From an uncultured Candidatus Saccharibacteria bacterium (GTDB taxonomy: Bacteria > Patescibacteriota > Saccharimonadia > Saccharimonadales > Saccharimonadaceae), in NCBI GenBank assembly GCA_938030585.1, contig CALHIA010000108.1:1-6163 (forward strand): a stretch of DNA of 6,163 bases. The letters run 5' to 3'. Positions 1-4,901 of this stretch are shown piece by piece. The position numbers and the translations under genes were made by a program. Numbering within the stretch: position 1 is the stretch's first letter; each line of letters opens with the position of its first letter. The notes under the pieces were generated by a model. The model did no database searches and was not told the DNA's origin. It saw nothing but the letters and a program-made list of their open reading frames with translations.

Positions 1-307
1 GCTCTGGTTGCATCTGGCCAGCCATCTGTTCAGGCTGCGCCTGCATCGCCATCTGTCCCATCGCCATCTGCTTTGCGTCAAAACCATTCGATCCAGGCAT
101 CCCCTGAGCTTCAAACATTTGGTTCAATCTAGCCACTGCTTCATCTTGCGTCATTCCAGTTGGAGCCTGTTCCACCATAAAATCACCCGAAGGCATCTGC
201 CCCACCCCATCCGGTATCTGTTCCACCCCTAAAGAATTTAAGCCAGAAAAATCCTGTCGTTCTCGATCATTTACTCCAGAAACCTGCCCAATATTTTTCT
301 GATCCAT
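1..307 (-). CDS. Met/Gln-rich protein of unknown function, N-terminal part only (runs off the window edge)
   Basis: An open frame starts at ATG (307-305) and stays open to base 1, giving 102 codons; the C-terminus lies outside the window. The product begins MDQKNIGQVSGVNDRERQDF. It is hydrophilic and low in complexity, with no signal peptide or membrane segment. From about residue 48 it becomes rich in Met, Gln, Ala and Gly, with repeated QMA, MAMQAQ and EQMAGQM pieces. The only folded-looking stretch is a short helix around residues 53-66 (TQDEAVARLNQMFEAQ). The sense strand is G-rich, as expected for coding DNA here, and no frame break is visible. An extended -10 element ends 7 nt before the ATG, so the mRNA is probably leaderless; the AGAGG just before ATG is too close to act as a normal Shine-Dalgarno. 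I do not recognise the family. The neighbour upstream on the same strand (344-823) ends 36 bp away. Confidence 0.7.
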   Translation of the reverse strand, partial: MDQKNIGQVSGVNDRERQDFSGLNSLGVEQIPDGVGQMPSGDFMVEQAPTGMTQDEAVARLNQMFEAQGMPGSNGFDAKQMAMGQMAMQAQPEQMAGQMQPE

Positions 308-313
308 GCCTCT

Positions 314-322
314 ATTTTAGCA
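314..322 (-). promoter_or_regulatory. Extended -10 promoter for the Met/Gln-rich gene (predicted leaderless)
   Basis: On the - strand the sequence TGCTAAAAT (TG-N-TAAAAT) lies at 322-314. Its last base is exactly 7 nt from the A of the ATG at 307, the usual distance from a -10 element to the +1 base. No good -35 hexamer is seen, which is common for extended -10 promoters. The element sits in the 36-bp gap after the membrane-protein gene, so the downstream gene may have its own start of transcription. Confidence 0.5.
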
Positions 323-343
323 TAAAGACTTTGAAAAAACATA

Positions 344-823
344 CTATTTCACCATCTTAGTGAACACAAAAAATAACAAACCAACAAAAATTGCCGGTAA
401 GAAAATCAAAACCAGCAAATTTGTCACACTTGAAGCCACTAAAATCAACAACATAATCGGATACATCGCAATAATTCCCGCTTTAAAATAGTCCGTCTGC
501 GTGGTTCTGTTTTTTAGAAAAACTACCTTCAAAAATAGATTCATCACCCAGGTAATAATTCCAAAAACCAGAACATAAAGCAGCACAAAAGCCAGCATAA
601 TCCCTAGCGGGCCGACCATCATTGGCGTAGTAGTGAAGAGCATAACTACCAAAATAACCAAAGAAATTAAGCTTGAAATTCCGATCAAAAGATTAACCAT
701 AAGACTATTATAAAGCAATTTCCTATTCCCTCCCAGAAATATTTGAAAATGCTTTTGGTTTCCCATAAATTTTTCTAATGTACGATGGAAAATACCATAG
801 TCAAGCGGGTGGTTATCTGGCAA
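344..823 (-). CDS. Small integral membrane protein with four predicted helices, unknown function
   Basis: This 159-residue frame opens at TTG (823-821) and ends at TAG (346-344). Residues 1-42 are polar and probably cytoplasmic. Hydrophobic segments follow at roughly 44-64, 73-97, 114-131 and 135-155, with a basic loop (KNRTTQTDYFK, about 103-113) between the second and third, and a short basic tail (TKMVK). The topology recalls small Yip1-like or DUF-type membrane proteins, but I see no diagnostic motif and assign no family. The start is uncertain: TTG at 823 has no Shine-Dalgarno, ATG at 766 (residue 20) has only a weak AT-rich upstream region, and a GGAGGG lies before the TTG codon at residue 36. 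In-frame stop TAG at 835-833 limits any extension upstream. A strong promoter at 1008-1036 drives this strand, leaving an unusually long leader of about 180 nt that contains four hairpins. Confidence 0.7.
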   Translation of the reverse strand: MPDNHPLDYGIFHRTLEKFMGNQKHFQIFLGGNRKLLYNSLMVNLLIGISSLISLVILVVMLFTTTPMMVGPLGIMLAFVLLYVLVFGIITWVMNLFLKVVFLKNRTTQTDYFKAGIIAMYPIMLLILVASSVTNLLVLIFLPAIFVGLLFFVFTKMVK

Positions 824-863
824 AAAACATAACTATAAGCCACAACCATCACCGCTTGAAATT

Positions 864-960
864 GACCGCTCCACTTTTAGTGGGGCAAAAGATCAGCCTT
901 AGCTGATACGCCAGAAAATCTGGCTAACGTAGTCTAAGTCGCTACATTGGTCTTTCTCCT
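864..960 (-). promoter_or_regulatory. Structured leader: four tandem hairpins closed by GACC/GGTC, preceded by an SD-AUG-UAG mini-ORF
   Basis: Reading the - strand, AGGAGA (960-955) is followed after 7 nt by ATG (947-945) and at once by TAG (944-942). Then come four separate hairpins: GTAG/CTAC (945-929, 9-nt loop), GCCAG/CTGGC (924-910), ATCAGC/GCTGAT (907-892, 4-nt loop) and GCCCCACT/AGTGGAGC (886-868, 3-nt loop, one A-C mismatch). GACC at 952-949 can pair with GGTC at 867-864, closing a multi-branched junction around all four. No T-run follows, so it does not look like a terminator, and the RNA probably continues into the membrane-protein gene. On the + strand the last stem would be a perfect 8 bp (with a G-T wobble), so strand is not certain; the promoter and SD favour the - strand. 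I cannot match it to a known riboswitch or leader family. Confidence 0.5.
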
Positions 961-1007
961 AATTGTTAATGTGTTGTTTATTTTTATTTTTGTCTTTCGA
1001 CATTCTT

Positions 1008-1036
1008 ATAGTATCACGGGTCTATATTTTATGCAA
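1008..1036 (-). promoter_or_regulatory. Sigma70-type promoter of the membrane-protein leader
   Basis: On the - strand TTGCAT (1036-1031) and TACTAT (1013-1008) are separated by exactly 17 bp, a good match to -35 and -10 consensus. The predicted +1 is near 1001. The transcript would run through the SD-AUG-UAG element and the four hairpins into the gene at 823-344. Repeats rich in AAAATACAACA lie just upstream (1059-1190) and could hold regulator sites. Confidence 0.6.
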
Positions 1037-1058
1037 GTCTTTTTTGCTTAAATTTTAA

Positions 1059-1139
1059 GTATAAAATACAACAATTATGTTTTCCTATCTGTTATATGCC
1101 AGATTTATGAAATAATAATCATTGTATAAAATACTACAA
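1059..1139. repeat. Direct repeat pair GTATAAAATAC(A/T)ACAA
   Basis: GTATAAAATACAACAA occurs at 1059-1074 and, with one mismatch, as GTATAAAATACTACAA at 1124-1139, 65 bp apart. A third partial copy, AAAATACAACA, lies near 1179-1189. The core GTAT-AAA-ATAC is a small palindrome. The copies sit directly upstream of the - strand promoter at 1008-1036, so they could be operator or UP-like elements. In DNA this AT-rich a chance origin is possible. Confidence 0.45.
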
Positions 1140-1156
1140 AATATACCGAAAATCTC

Positions 1157-1190
1157 ATGTTGTAATTAATAATAAACTAAAATACAACAT
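1157..1190. repeat. Inverted repeat ATGTTGTA-N18-TACAACAT
   Basis: Two perfect 8-bp arms, ATGTTGTA (1157-1164) and TACAACAT (1183-1190), flank 18 bp of AT-only or nearly AT-only DNA. The right arm overlaps the AAAATACAACA repeat family. Spacing and symmetry suit a dimeric DNA-binding protein better than an RNA hairpin, but no regulator gene is present in the window to support this. Confidence 0.4.
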
Positions 1191-1654
1191 TAATCTAATT
1201 ATTTTCCTCAAAAAAATCTCTTTCTAAAATCAAAAAATAGAAGTTTTGCCTTTGATCCTAAAATCTTTTCATTTTTCAAAGAAAACAGAAGCTAGGCTCC
1301 GTCCGGAATAAAATAGCCACCATATTACACATTATCCAAAAATAAAAATTCTCATATTTCCCTTTTCTAAATATCAATTAAAAATATATCAGTAAGAATT
1401 AATTAAGATTTTCCATACACCAATCAAAAAAATACATTGATATATGGCAATGAAAAGCCCACTAAAAATCAGAATTTTTTGAAAATCCATTTTAAAAAAT
1501 CAATAATCATACAAGTAAAAATTTTATTTTACTATTACCCATCAACTCATCGCATTTCAGCAAATATTATAAAAATCCATAGTAAACAACTTCCATCCAA
1601 GAACTCGTCACAAAACTTTATTTATAAAAAATAAAAAAATCGCTTAATTTAAGC

Positions 1655-1704
1655 AAAACAAAAAAAAGAAATCGGTCAAACTGCGAGGAATACCGATTTC
1701 TTTT
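1655..1704 (-). terminator. Intrinsic terminator of the predicted small RNA, with a second hairpin behind it
   Basis: On the - strand AAAGAAATCGGT (1703-1692) pairs with ACCGATTTCTTT (1676-1665) over 12 bp around a 15-nt loop, followed by a run of eight T (1667-1660). A second perfect palindrome, GCTTAATTTAAGC (1642-1654), followed on the - strand by GATTTTTTT, could act as a backup. The + strand lacks an equally good T-run after the stem, so termination is directed at - strand transcripts. Confidence 0.75.
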
Positions 1705-1773
1705 GTAGAGTGTGGAGTTTTTTGGCTATATTGTTTGTTTTTGGCTTGTGAACAATTTTGTTATTCAAAAGCT
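1660..1773 (-). ncRNA. Predicted small RNA of about 110 nt, unknown family
   Basis: A complete transcription unit is visible: a near-consensus promoter (1780-1808), predicted +1 near 1773, and a strong intrinsic terminator ending near 1660. The RNA begins with a stem-loop in which GCUUUUGAAU (1772-1763) pairs with GUUCACAAGC (1753-1744) over 9 bp with one internal mismatch. Next is a single-stranded A/C-rich linker almost free of G, which includes ACUCCACACUCUAC, and then the terminator hairpin. This layout is typical of a trans-acting bacterial sRNA. A 30-codon frame starting with TTG (1765) and ending with TGA inside the terminator stem (about 1676) also exists, so a small protein is possible, but it has no properly spaced Shine-Dalgarno. 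It lacks the long rod of 6S RNA and the GGAAGGAAGCAGC-type loop of SRP RNA. Confidence 0.6.
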
Positions 1774-1779
1774 ACCTCT

Positions 1780-1808
1780 ATAATACCGCTTCAAAACGCT
1801 AATGTCAA
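1780..1808 (-). promoter_or_regulatory. Near-consensus sigma70 promoter of the predicted small RNA
   Basis: The - strand carries a perfect TTGACA (1808-1803), a 17-bp spacer, and TATTAT (1785-1780, five of six consensus bases). It is one of the two strongest promoters in the window, together with that of infC. No protein gene lies downstream on this strand before the terminator at 1704, so the promoter appears dedicated to a short RNA. Confidence 0.75.
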
Positions 1809-1850
1809 CATATTTTTGAATAATTTTTTTACAATTTTGTCTTATTTTCT

Positions 1851-1969
1851 AGTTTTCCACATCTACCCCTGTTAACTCTGTATACTATTTTTGAACAATT
1901 TTAGTTTTGCCTGAACACATATTTTATTATTTTGAGCTATTTTAAGTCATCCACCCCTGTTGGACTTAA
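1851..1969. repeat. Two copies of ATC(C/T)ACCCCTGTT, each within a potential hairpin loop
   Basis: ATCTACCCCTGTT lies at 1861-1873 and ATCCACCCCTGTT at 1949-1961, standing out as C-rich islands in AT-rich DNA. The second is the loop of a perfect 7-bp inverted repeat, TTAAGTC (1942-1948) and GACTTAA (1963-1969). The first has only weak 4-bp flanks, AGTT and AACT. A third related copy lies upstream of comM (2558-2587). On the - strand each loop reads AGGGGTRGATG. TGAACAATTTT also repeats nearby (1749-1759 and 1892-1902). No function can be assigned. Confidence 0.45.
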
Positions 1970-2020
1970 TTTTACATTTTTTATTTTCAGTCAAAATCCT
2001 TTCTCAAGCATTTATTTATT

Positions 2021-2055
2021 TAAAAATATAAAAAATAGCCTCGAAAAAGGCCATT
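2021..2055 (-). terminator. Intrinsic terminator of ssrA
   Basis: On the - strand AATGGCCT (2055-2048) pairs with AGGCTATT (2041-2034) over 8 bp, including one G-U pair, around a 6-nt loop. It is followed by a T-rich run (TTTTTT, then ATATTTTT). It lies 11 nt past the CCA end of tmRNA, the expected place for the 3' trailer that exonucleases remove. Confidence 0.8.
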
Positions 2056-2065
2056 CAAAATCGAT

Positions 2066-2416
2066 TGGTGGAGCTGCCGGATACTGCCTCCGGGTCCGAA
2101 AAATCTCCATGATATCATTCTACATGCATAGTTATTTATTTCATCTTGGTTTCTATCTATAGCGACAAATAACAAAACTATAGATTACCATGACTGTTTT
2201 TCAATTCCAGCCTCGTCACTGTCCGAAATCTATTCTCGTAAATCTAATAATCTAACTACTACGAAAACTTGGAGTTAGACCAGCCTATATTAAATTAGGC
2301 AAAAGCAGGTGCATAAAGCACGTGCTTGGAAGTATTTTCTTCACTTTTTCAATACTTACGGTATCAATCGTCATGCCTGATATCTGTTAATAATCCGTCT
2401 AAGCTTTGTCAGCCCC
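2066..2416 (-). ncRNA. ssrA: tmRNA (transfer-messenger RNA), one-piece form
   Basis: tmRNA rescues ribosomes stalled on broken mRNA: charged with alanine, it enters the A site and then supplies a short reading frame that tags the peptide for proteolysis. The 351-nt gene starts with GGGGCTG (2416-2410) and ends with CAGCTCC-A-CCA (2077-2066). These ends form a 7-bp acceptor stem whose third pair is G-U, the AlaRS identity element, and CCA is encoded. Other matches are GACGGATT near the 5' end, GGCATG, and the 3' segments ATGCATGTAG and TTTCGGAC. GATATCA (2384-2378) pairs with TGATATC (2117-2111) as part of helix P2. The T-arm is CCGGA/TCCGG with a 7-nt loop GGCAGTA (2088-2082) in place of the usual TTCRA loop. 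The tag frame at 2342-2295 reads EENTSKHVLYAPAFA then TAA; the resume codon is inferred, and K or S codons just upstream are alternatives. The length is close to the 363 nt of E. coli tmRNA. Confidence 0.93.
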
Positions 2417-2426
2417 AACTAGATTA

Positions 2427-2435
2427 ATTATATCA
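2427..2435 (-). promoter_or_regulatory. Extended -10 promoter of ssrA
   Basis: The - strand reads TGATATAAT at 2435-2427, a consensus TATAAT with the TG extension. The predicted +1 is near 2420, only a few nt before the mature 5' end at 2416, leaving a very short leader for RNase P to remove. No good -35 is seen at 17 bp. The layout closely resembles the rnpB promoter (TGATAAGAT). Confidence 0.65.
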
Positions 2436-2514
2436 TAAAAAGCTTAATTACTCTTATAAGTTTCCTAATTTTACCTATTTAGCTATCCGATACACATTAC
2501 ATAAAAATACTAAG

Positions 2515-2548
2515 CATAAGCAAGTTATTAAAAACATAAGCAAGTTAT
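2515..2548. repeat. Direct repeat CATAAGCAAGTTAT, 20-bp period, upstream of comM
   Basis: A perfect 14-bp direct repeat occurs at 2515-2528 and 2535-2548, with start points 20 bp apart, about two turns of the helix. That places both copies on the same face of DNA, as for tandem protein sites. It lies 83-116 bp upstream of the predicted comM -35. A local slippage duplication is the simpler alternative. Confidence 0.5.
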
Positions 2549-2557
2549 CATTCCATT

Positions 2558-2587
2558 CATTTTATTCACCATCCACCCCTTAAAATG
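2558..2587. repeat. Inverted repeat CATTTTA...TAAAATG enclosing ATCCACCCCT
   Basis: Perfect 7-bp arms, CATTTTA (2558-2564) and TAAAATG (2581-2587), enclose a 16-nt loop that ends with ATCCACCCCT (2571-2580). It is the third copy of the C-rich motif found at 1861 and 1949, again within a potential hairpin although the stem sequences differ. Keeping the loop and pairing while the arms change suggests a structure-dependent element, but three copies are too few to be certain. Confidence 0.45.
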
Positions 2588-2630
2588 CCGCTTATAATTC
2601 TTTTTCATACTCACTAAAATCATCCTTTTC

Positions 2631-2659
2631 TTGGCATTTTTAATAAAACGATTCATTAT
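2631..2659 (+). promoter_or_regulatory. Promoter of comM, predicting a leaderless mRNA
   Basis: TTGGCA (2631-2636), a 17-bp spacer and CATTAT (2654-2659) form a reasonable sigma70 promoter. Counting 7 nt from the -10 puts +1 on the A of the comM ATG at 2666. There is no Shine-Dalgarno before that ATG, which fits a leaderless transcript. A TATAAT at 2593-2598 has no -35 partner and is a weaker candidate for a start further upstream. Confidence 0.5.
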
Positions 2660-2665
2660 GAAACT

Positions 2666-4249
2666 ATGAATGTTAAAGTTTTTACCGCCATCCCCACCGG
2701 CTATTCTGGCCAACTGATTGAAGTCGAAGGTACCACCAATAAAGGCCTCCCGAGTTTTAATCTTGTGGGTATGGGAGATAAGACTATTCTTGAATCCAAA
2801 GAACGCGTCAGAAGTGCCGTCGTAAACTCAGATTTTTCCTTCCCAAAACATAAAATCATCATCAATCTCGCTCCTGCTGACCTTATTAAAAGTGGCTCTT
2901 CCCTGGATTTGCCCATCGCTATCAACATTTTAATTCTCGCTAAACAACTTCGTGAAGAAGATATCAAAGGCCTCTTTTTTACTGGCGAATTGTCCCTCGA
3001 CGGTAGTCTCAAACCCGTGAAAGGCATCCTCAATATTATTGAAACCGCTAAAAATCACGGCTTCAAACAAATCTTTCTTCCCGCTGCTTCCGCCGCCAAA
3101 TCCACACTTATCCAAGGTATCGAAATTTACCCCGTACGCACCCTTAAGCAGCTTTTTCTTCATCTTAAACATCAATCACCTATTTCGTCACTTAGTGACT
3201 CGGCCCAAATTCTTCCCATAACAACCGCCACTACATCCGCTGAGGCGCCAGATTCTGCTCAAGATCCTTCTCACATAGACTCCTCTTTCTACGCTCTTGA
3301 TCAAATCCAAGGTCTCGATTTTGCCAAGCGCGCCCTTATTCTCGCTATTGCCGGACATCATAATCTACTCCTATCTGGACCACCAGGCAGCGGTAAGACT
3401 CTACTCATGAGCGCCGCTAGAGATCTACTCCCTCCACCTAGCCCCACAGAGCTTATTTCGATTTACAAAATTCACGGTCTCATTACCGAACTTGATCAAA
3501 TCCCTAGAAAACGGCCCTTCCGTCAGCCTCACCATAGCAGCTCTGCCTGTTCTATCATTGGCGGCGGCAACCCCATTCTCCCCGGCGAGATCTCCCTCGC
3601 CCATCGTGGTATTCTTTTTCTCGATGAACTACCCGAATTCCCTAGATCTGTGCTTGAAGCCCTGCGCCAACCACTCGAAGATCACCAAATTTCAATTTCT
3701 CGCGCCAAGGAACGTGCCACTTTTCCCGCCAACTTTACACTTTTCGCCACCATGAACCCCTGCCCCTGTGGCTATTATGGCTCACACGTCAAACCCTGCA
3801 CCTGTACCCCCACTCAAATCCATAACTACACCAAGCACCTCAGTGGTCCCATTTTTGACCGTATTGACATTAAACTTCATCTCCCCTATCTCGATCAAAA
3901 TCTGCTCATCGACCGCCTCGCCACCAAATCTCTGCCTAAAAATTCCGCTAAAAATCTTATTTTTTACCGAGATAAAATTCTCCGCATCACCCAACTTCAA
4001 ACTGAACGCTACAATTCCACCAATAAATTCAACGGCACCCTCACATCTGCTGAAATTTCTCAATATATTCACCTAAGCACAACCTTAAAAACCGAATTAA
4101 AACGCGCCACCGAAACCCTAAAACTCTCTTCTCGTGCCATCATTAAAATTATCAAACTCAGCCGCACTATCGCCGATTATGATAACTCACTAGAAATCAG
4201 ACTCGAACACCTCAAAGAAGCCATCTGCTTTACTATCTTTTCGCCCTGA
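2666..4249 (+). CDS. comM: ComM/YifB family AAA+ ATPase (Mg-chelatase-like), branch-migration helicase
   Basis: The 527-residue product matches the usual ComM length of about 500. Residues 1-165 form the S5-like/Lon-protease-like domain of the family (start MNVKVFTAIPTGYSGQLIEV, FNLVGMGD at 32-39, INLAPAD at 66-72, SSLDLPIA at 78-85). After a variable, Ser/Ala-rich linker (about 170-205) comes the AAA+ Mg-chelatase domain: Walker A GPPGSGKT (238-245), RPFRQPHHSSS (283-293), Walker B ILFLDE (316-321), NPCPCGYYG (364-372) with a further Cys pair (378, 380), FDRID (397-401), and the C-terminal LSSRA segment (487-491). Known ComM forms hexameric rings that extend D-loops during integration of transforming DNA; that role is family knowledge, and no other competence gene is in the window. 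ATG at 2666 is chosen because the conserved N-terminus begins there. It lacks a Shine-Dalgarno. The sense strand is strikingly C-rich and G-poor. The gene ends in TGA, 8 bp before the infC promoter. Confidence 0.93.
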   Translation: MNVKVFTAIPTGYSGQLIEVEGTTNKGLPSFNLVGMGDKTILESKERVRSAVVNSDFSFPKHKIIINLAPADLIKSGSSLDLPIAINILILAKQLREEDIKGLFFTGELSLDGSLKPVKGILNIIETAKNHGFKQIFLPAASAAKSTLIQGIEIYPVRTLKQLFLHLKHQSPISSLSDSAQILPITTATTSAEAPDSAQDPSHIDSSFYALDQIQGLDFAKRALILAIAGHHNLLLSGPPGSGKTLLMSAARDLLPPPSPTELISIYKIHGLITELDQIPRKRPFRQPHHSSSACSIIGGGNPILPGEISLAHRGILFLDELPEFPRSVLEALRQPLEDHQISISRAKERATFPANFTLFATMNPCPCGYYGSHVKPCTCTPTQIHNYTKHLSGPIFDRIDIKLHLPYLDQNLLIDRLATKSLPKNSAKNLIFYRDKILRITQLQTERYNSTNKFNGTLTSAEISQYIHLSTTLKTELKRATETLKLSSRAIIKIIKLSRTIADYDNSLEIRLEHLKEAICFTIFSP

Positions 4250-4257
4250 TTTACCCC

Positions 4258-4286
4258 TTGAAAATCCCTAAAAATTTTGTTATAAT
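4258..4286 (+). promoter_or_regulatory. Near-consensus promoter of the infC-rpmI-rplT-rpmB operon
   Basis: TTGAAA (4258-4263), an exact 17-bp spacer, and a perfect TATAAT (4281-4286) make this an excellent sigma70 promoter. The predicted +1 is near 4293, giving a leader of about 25 nt before the infC AUU start. It lies immediately after comM (stop at 4249), so the translation operon has its own transcription. Any in-frame start at 4258 would fall inside the -35 and cannot be on this mRNA. Confidence 0.85.
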
Positions 4287-4317
4287 TCACCCTAAGGTTA
4301 AAAAGAAAGGAATCAAC

Positions 4318-4839
4318 ATTAGTACTAAGACTTCACGCACCAAAATCAATGGAGAAATCCGCTATGAACAGGTACGCGTTATTGGCACTAATGGAGAGCA
4401 GCTTGGCATCATGTCAAGCAAAGAAGCTCAGGTTCTGGCCCGGGAACAAGGTGTCGACCTCGTCGAAATTGCAGGTAATGCCACCCCTCCGGTCGTTAAA
4501 ATCATCGATTGGGGTAAATATCAGTACCAAAAGATGAAAGAAGAGGCTAAAAATCGTAAAAAAGCTCGCGAAAAGCAATCCGAGCTCAAACAGATGAAGA
4601 TTGGTCTCAAAATCAGCGACAATGACCTCAACATTAAAATCCGCAAAATTAAGAGTTTTCTCGAAGATGGAGATCACTGCCGCATCATTATCACCTTTAA
4701 GGGTCGTGAGATGGCACACAAAGAAATTGGGTCCCAACTTCTTGATCGTATCCTCGAACAAATGGCCGACTACGCCACTGTTGAAGGAAAACCACAATTT
4801 GCTGGACGTAACTTATCAGTCGGAGTACGAAAAAAGTAA
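4318..4839 (+). CDS. infC: Translation initiation factor IF-3, with an AUU start codon
   Basis: IF3 binds the 30S subunit, blocks premature 50S joining and checks start-codon/initiator-tRNA pairing. The 173-residue protein has the full two-domain layout. The N-domain starts at RTKINGEIR (7-15), with EQLGIMSSKEAQVLA (27-41) and the signature DLVEIAGNATPPVVKI-DWGKYQYQ (47-71). A Lys-rich helical linker spans about 71-95. The C-domain carries KIRKIKSFLEDGD (107-119), ITFKGREMAHKE (125-136) and GKPQFAGRNLSV (157-168). The start is ATT at 4318: AAAGGA ends 6 nt before it, the family N-terminus begins at this point, and the promoter lies just upstream. A rare AUU/AUC-type start on infC is the known basis of IF3 autoregulation in E. 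coli, because IF3 discriminates against non-AUG starts. It is the first gene of the operon, 62 bp from rpmI. Confidence 0.93.
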   Translation: MSTKTSRTKINGEIRYEQVRVIGTNGEQLGIMSSKEAQVLAREQGVDLVEIAGNATPPVVKIIDWGKYQYQKMKEEAKNRKKAREKQSELKQMKIGLKISDNDLNIKIRKIKSFLEDGDHCRIIITFKGREMAHKEIGSQLLDRILEQMADYATVEGKPQFAGRNLSVGVRKK

Positions 4840-4901
4840 TTTCCTACTTTCAAGGTTCCCTGATCGTACATTGAATACTAAATTAACTAAAAGGAAAGCC
4901 T

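Larger units (their letters stand above)
1037..1640. other. AT-rich spacer of about 600 bp without a credible gene
   Basis: This stretch is very AT-rich, and I find no frame with a Shine-Dalgarno, family resemblance or coding-like composition. A 65-codon frame near 1437-1634 (+) begins with TTG, has no ribosome-binding site, and encodes a low-complexity K/I/N/S string typical of random AT-rich DNA. Contents worth naming are the direct repeats at 1059-1139, the inverted repeat at 1157-1190, and a short GC-richer island near 1288-1303. The island has no convincing hairpin, and I could not assign it. Confidence 0.6.

Noticed and set aside
8..232. 74-codon + strand frame rich in His and Leu
   Set aside because: Antisense to the Met/Gln-rich gene; His/Leu/Arg-rich translation is the usual shadow of Gln/Met codons on the other strand.
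868..945. Integron attC-like or tRNA-like reading of the four hairpins
   Set aside because: No paired RYYYAAC/GTTRRRY ends in the right places, no integrase, and no T-arm, anticodon arm or CCA consistent with a tRNA.
1288..1312. GC-richer island (GGCTCCGTCCGGAATAAAAT) as a terminator or RNA gene
   Set aside because: Only a 4-bp GGCT/AGCC pairing and a TCCGGA palindrome; no T-run, promoter or match to a known RNA.
1437..1634. 65-codon + strand frame in the AT-rich spacer
   Set aside because: TTG start, no ribosome-binding site, low-complexity K/I/N/S product and no recognisable motif; expected by chance in DNA this AT-rich.
1932..2162. 76-codon + strand frame
   Set aside because: It runs antisense across the ssrA terminator and the tmRNA 3' domain; the composition is explained by the RNA gene.
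1740..2660. Possible replication origin (AT-rich DNA with a TTTTCCACA DnaA-box-like site at 1853-1861 and TTGTTCACA at 1755-1747)
   Set aside because: Only one acceptable DnaA box and one with a mismatch, no dnaA/dnaN nearby, and the + strand appears C-richer than G in the genes on both sides, so there is no sign of the GC-skew switch expected at an origin.
2528..2713. 61-codon - strand frame across the comM start
   Set aside because: It overlaps the conserved comM N-terminus and promoter, and the product resembles no known family.
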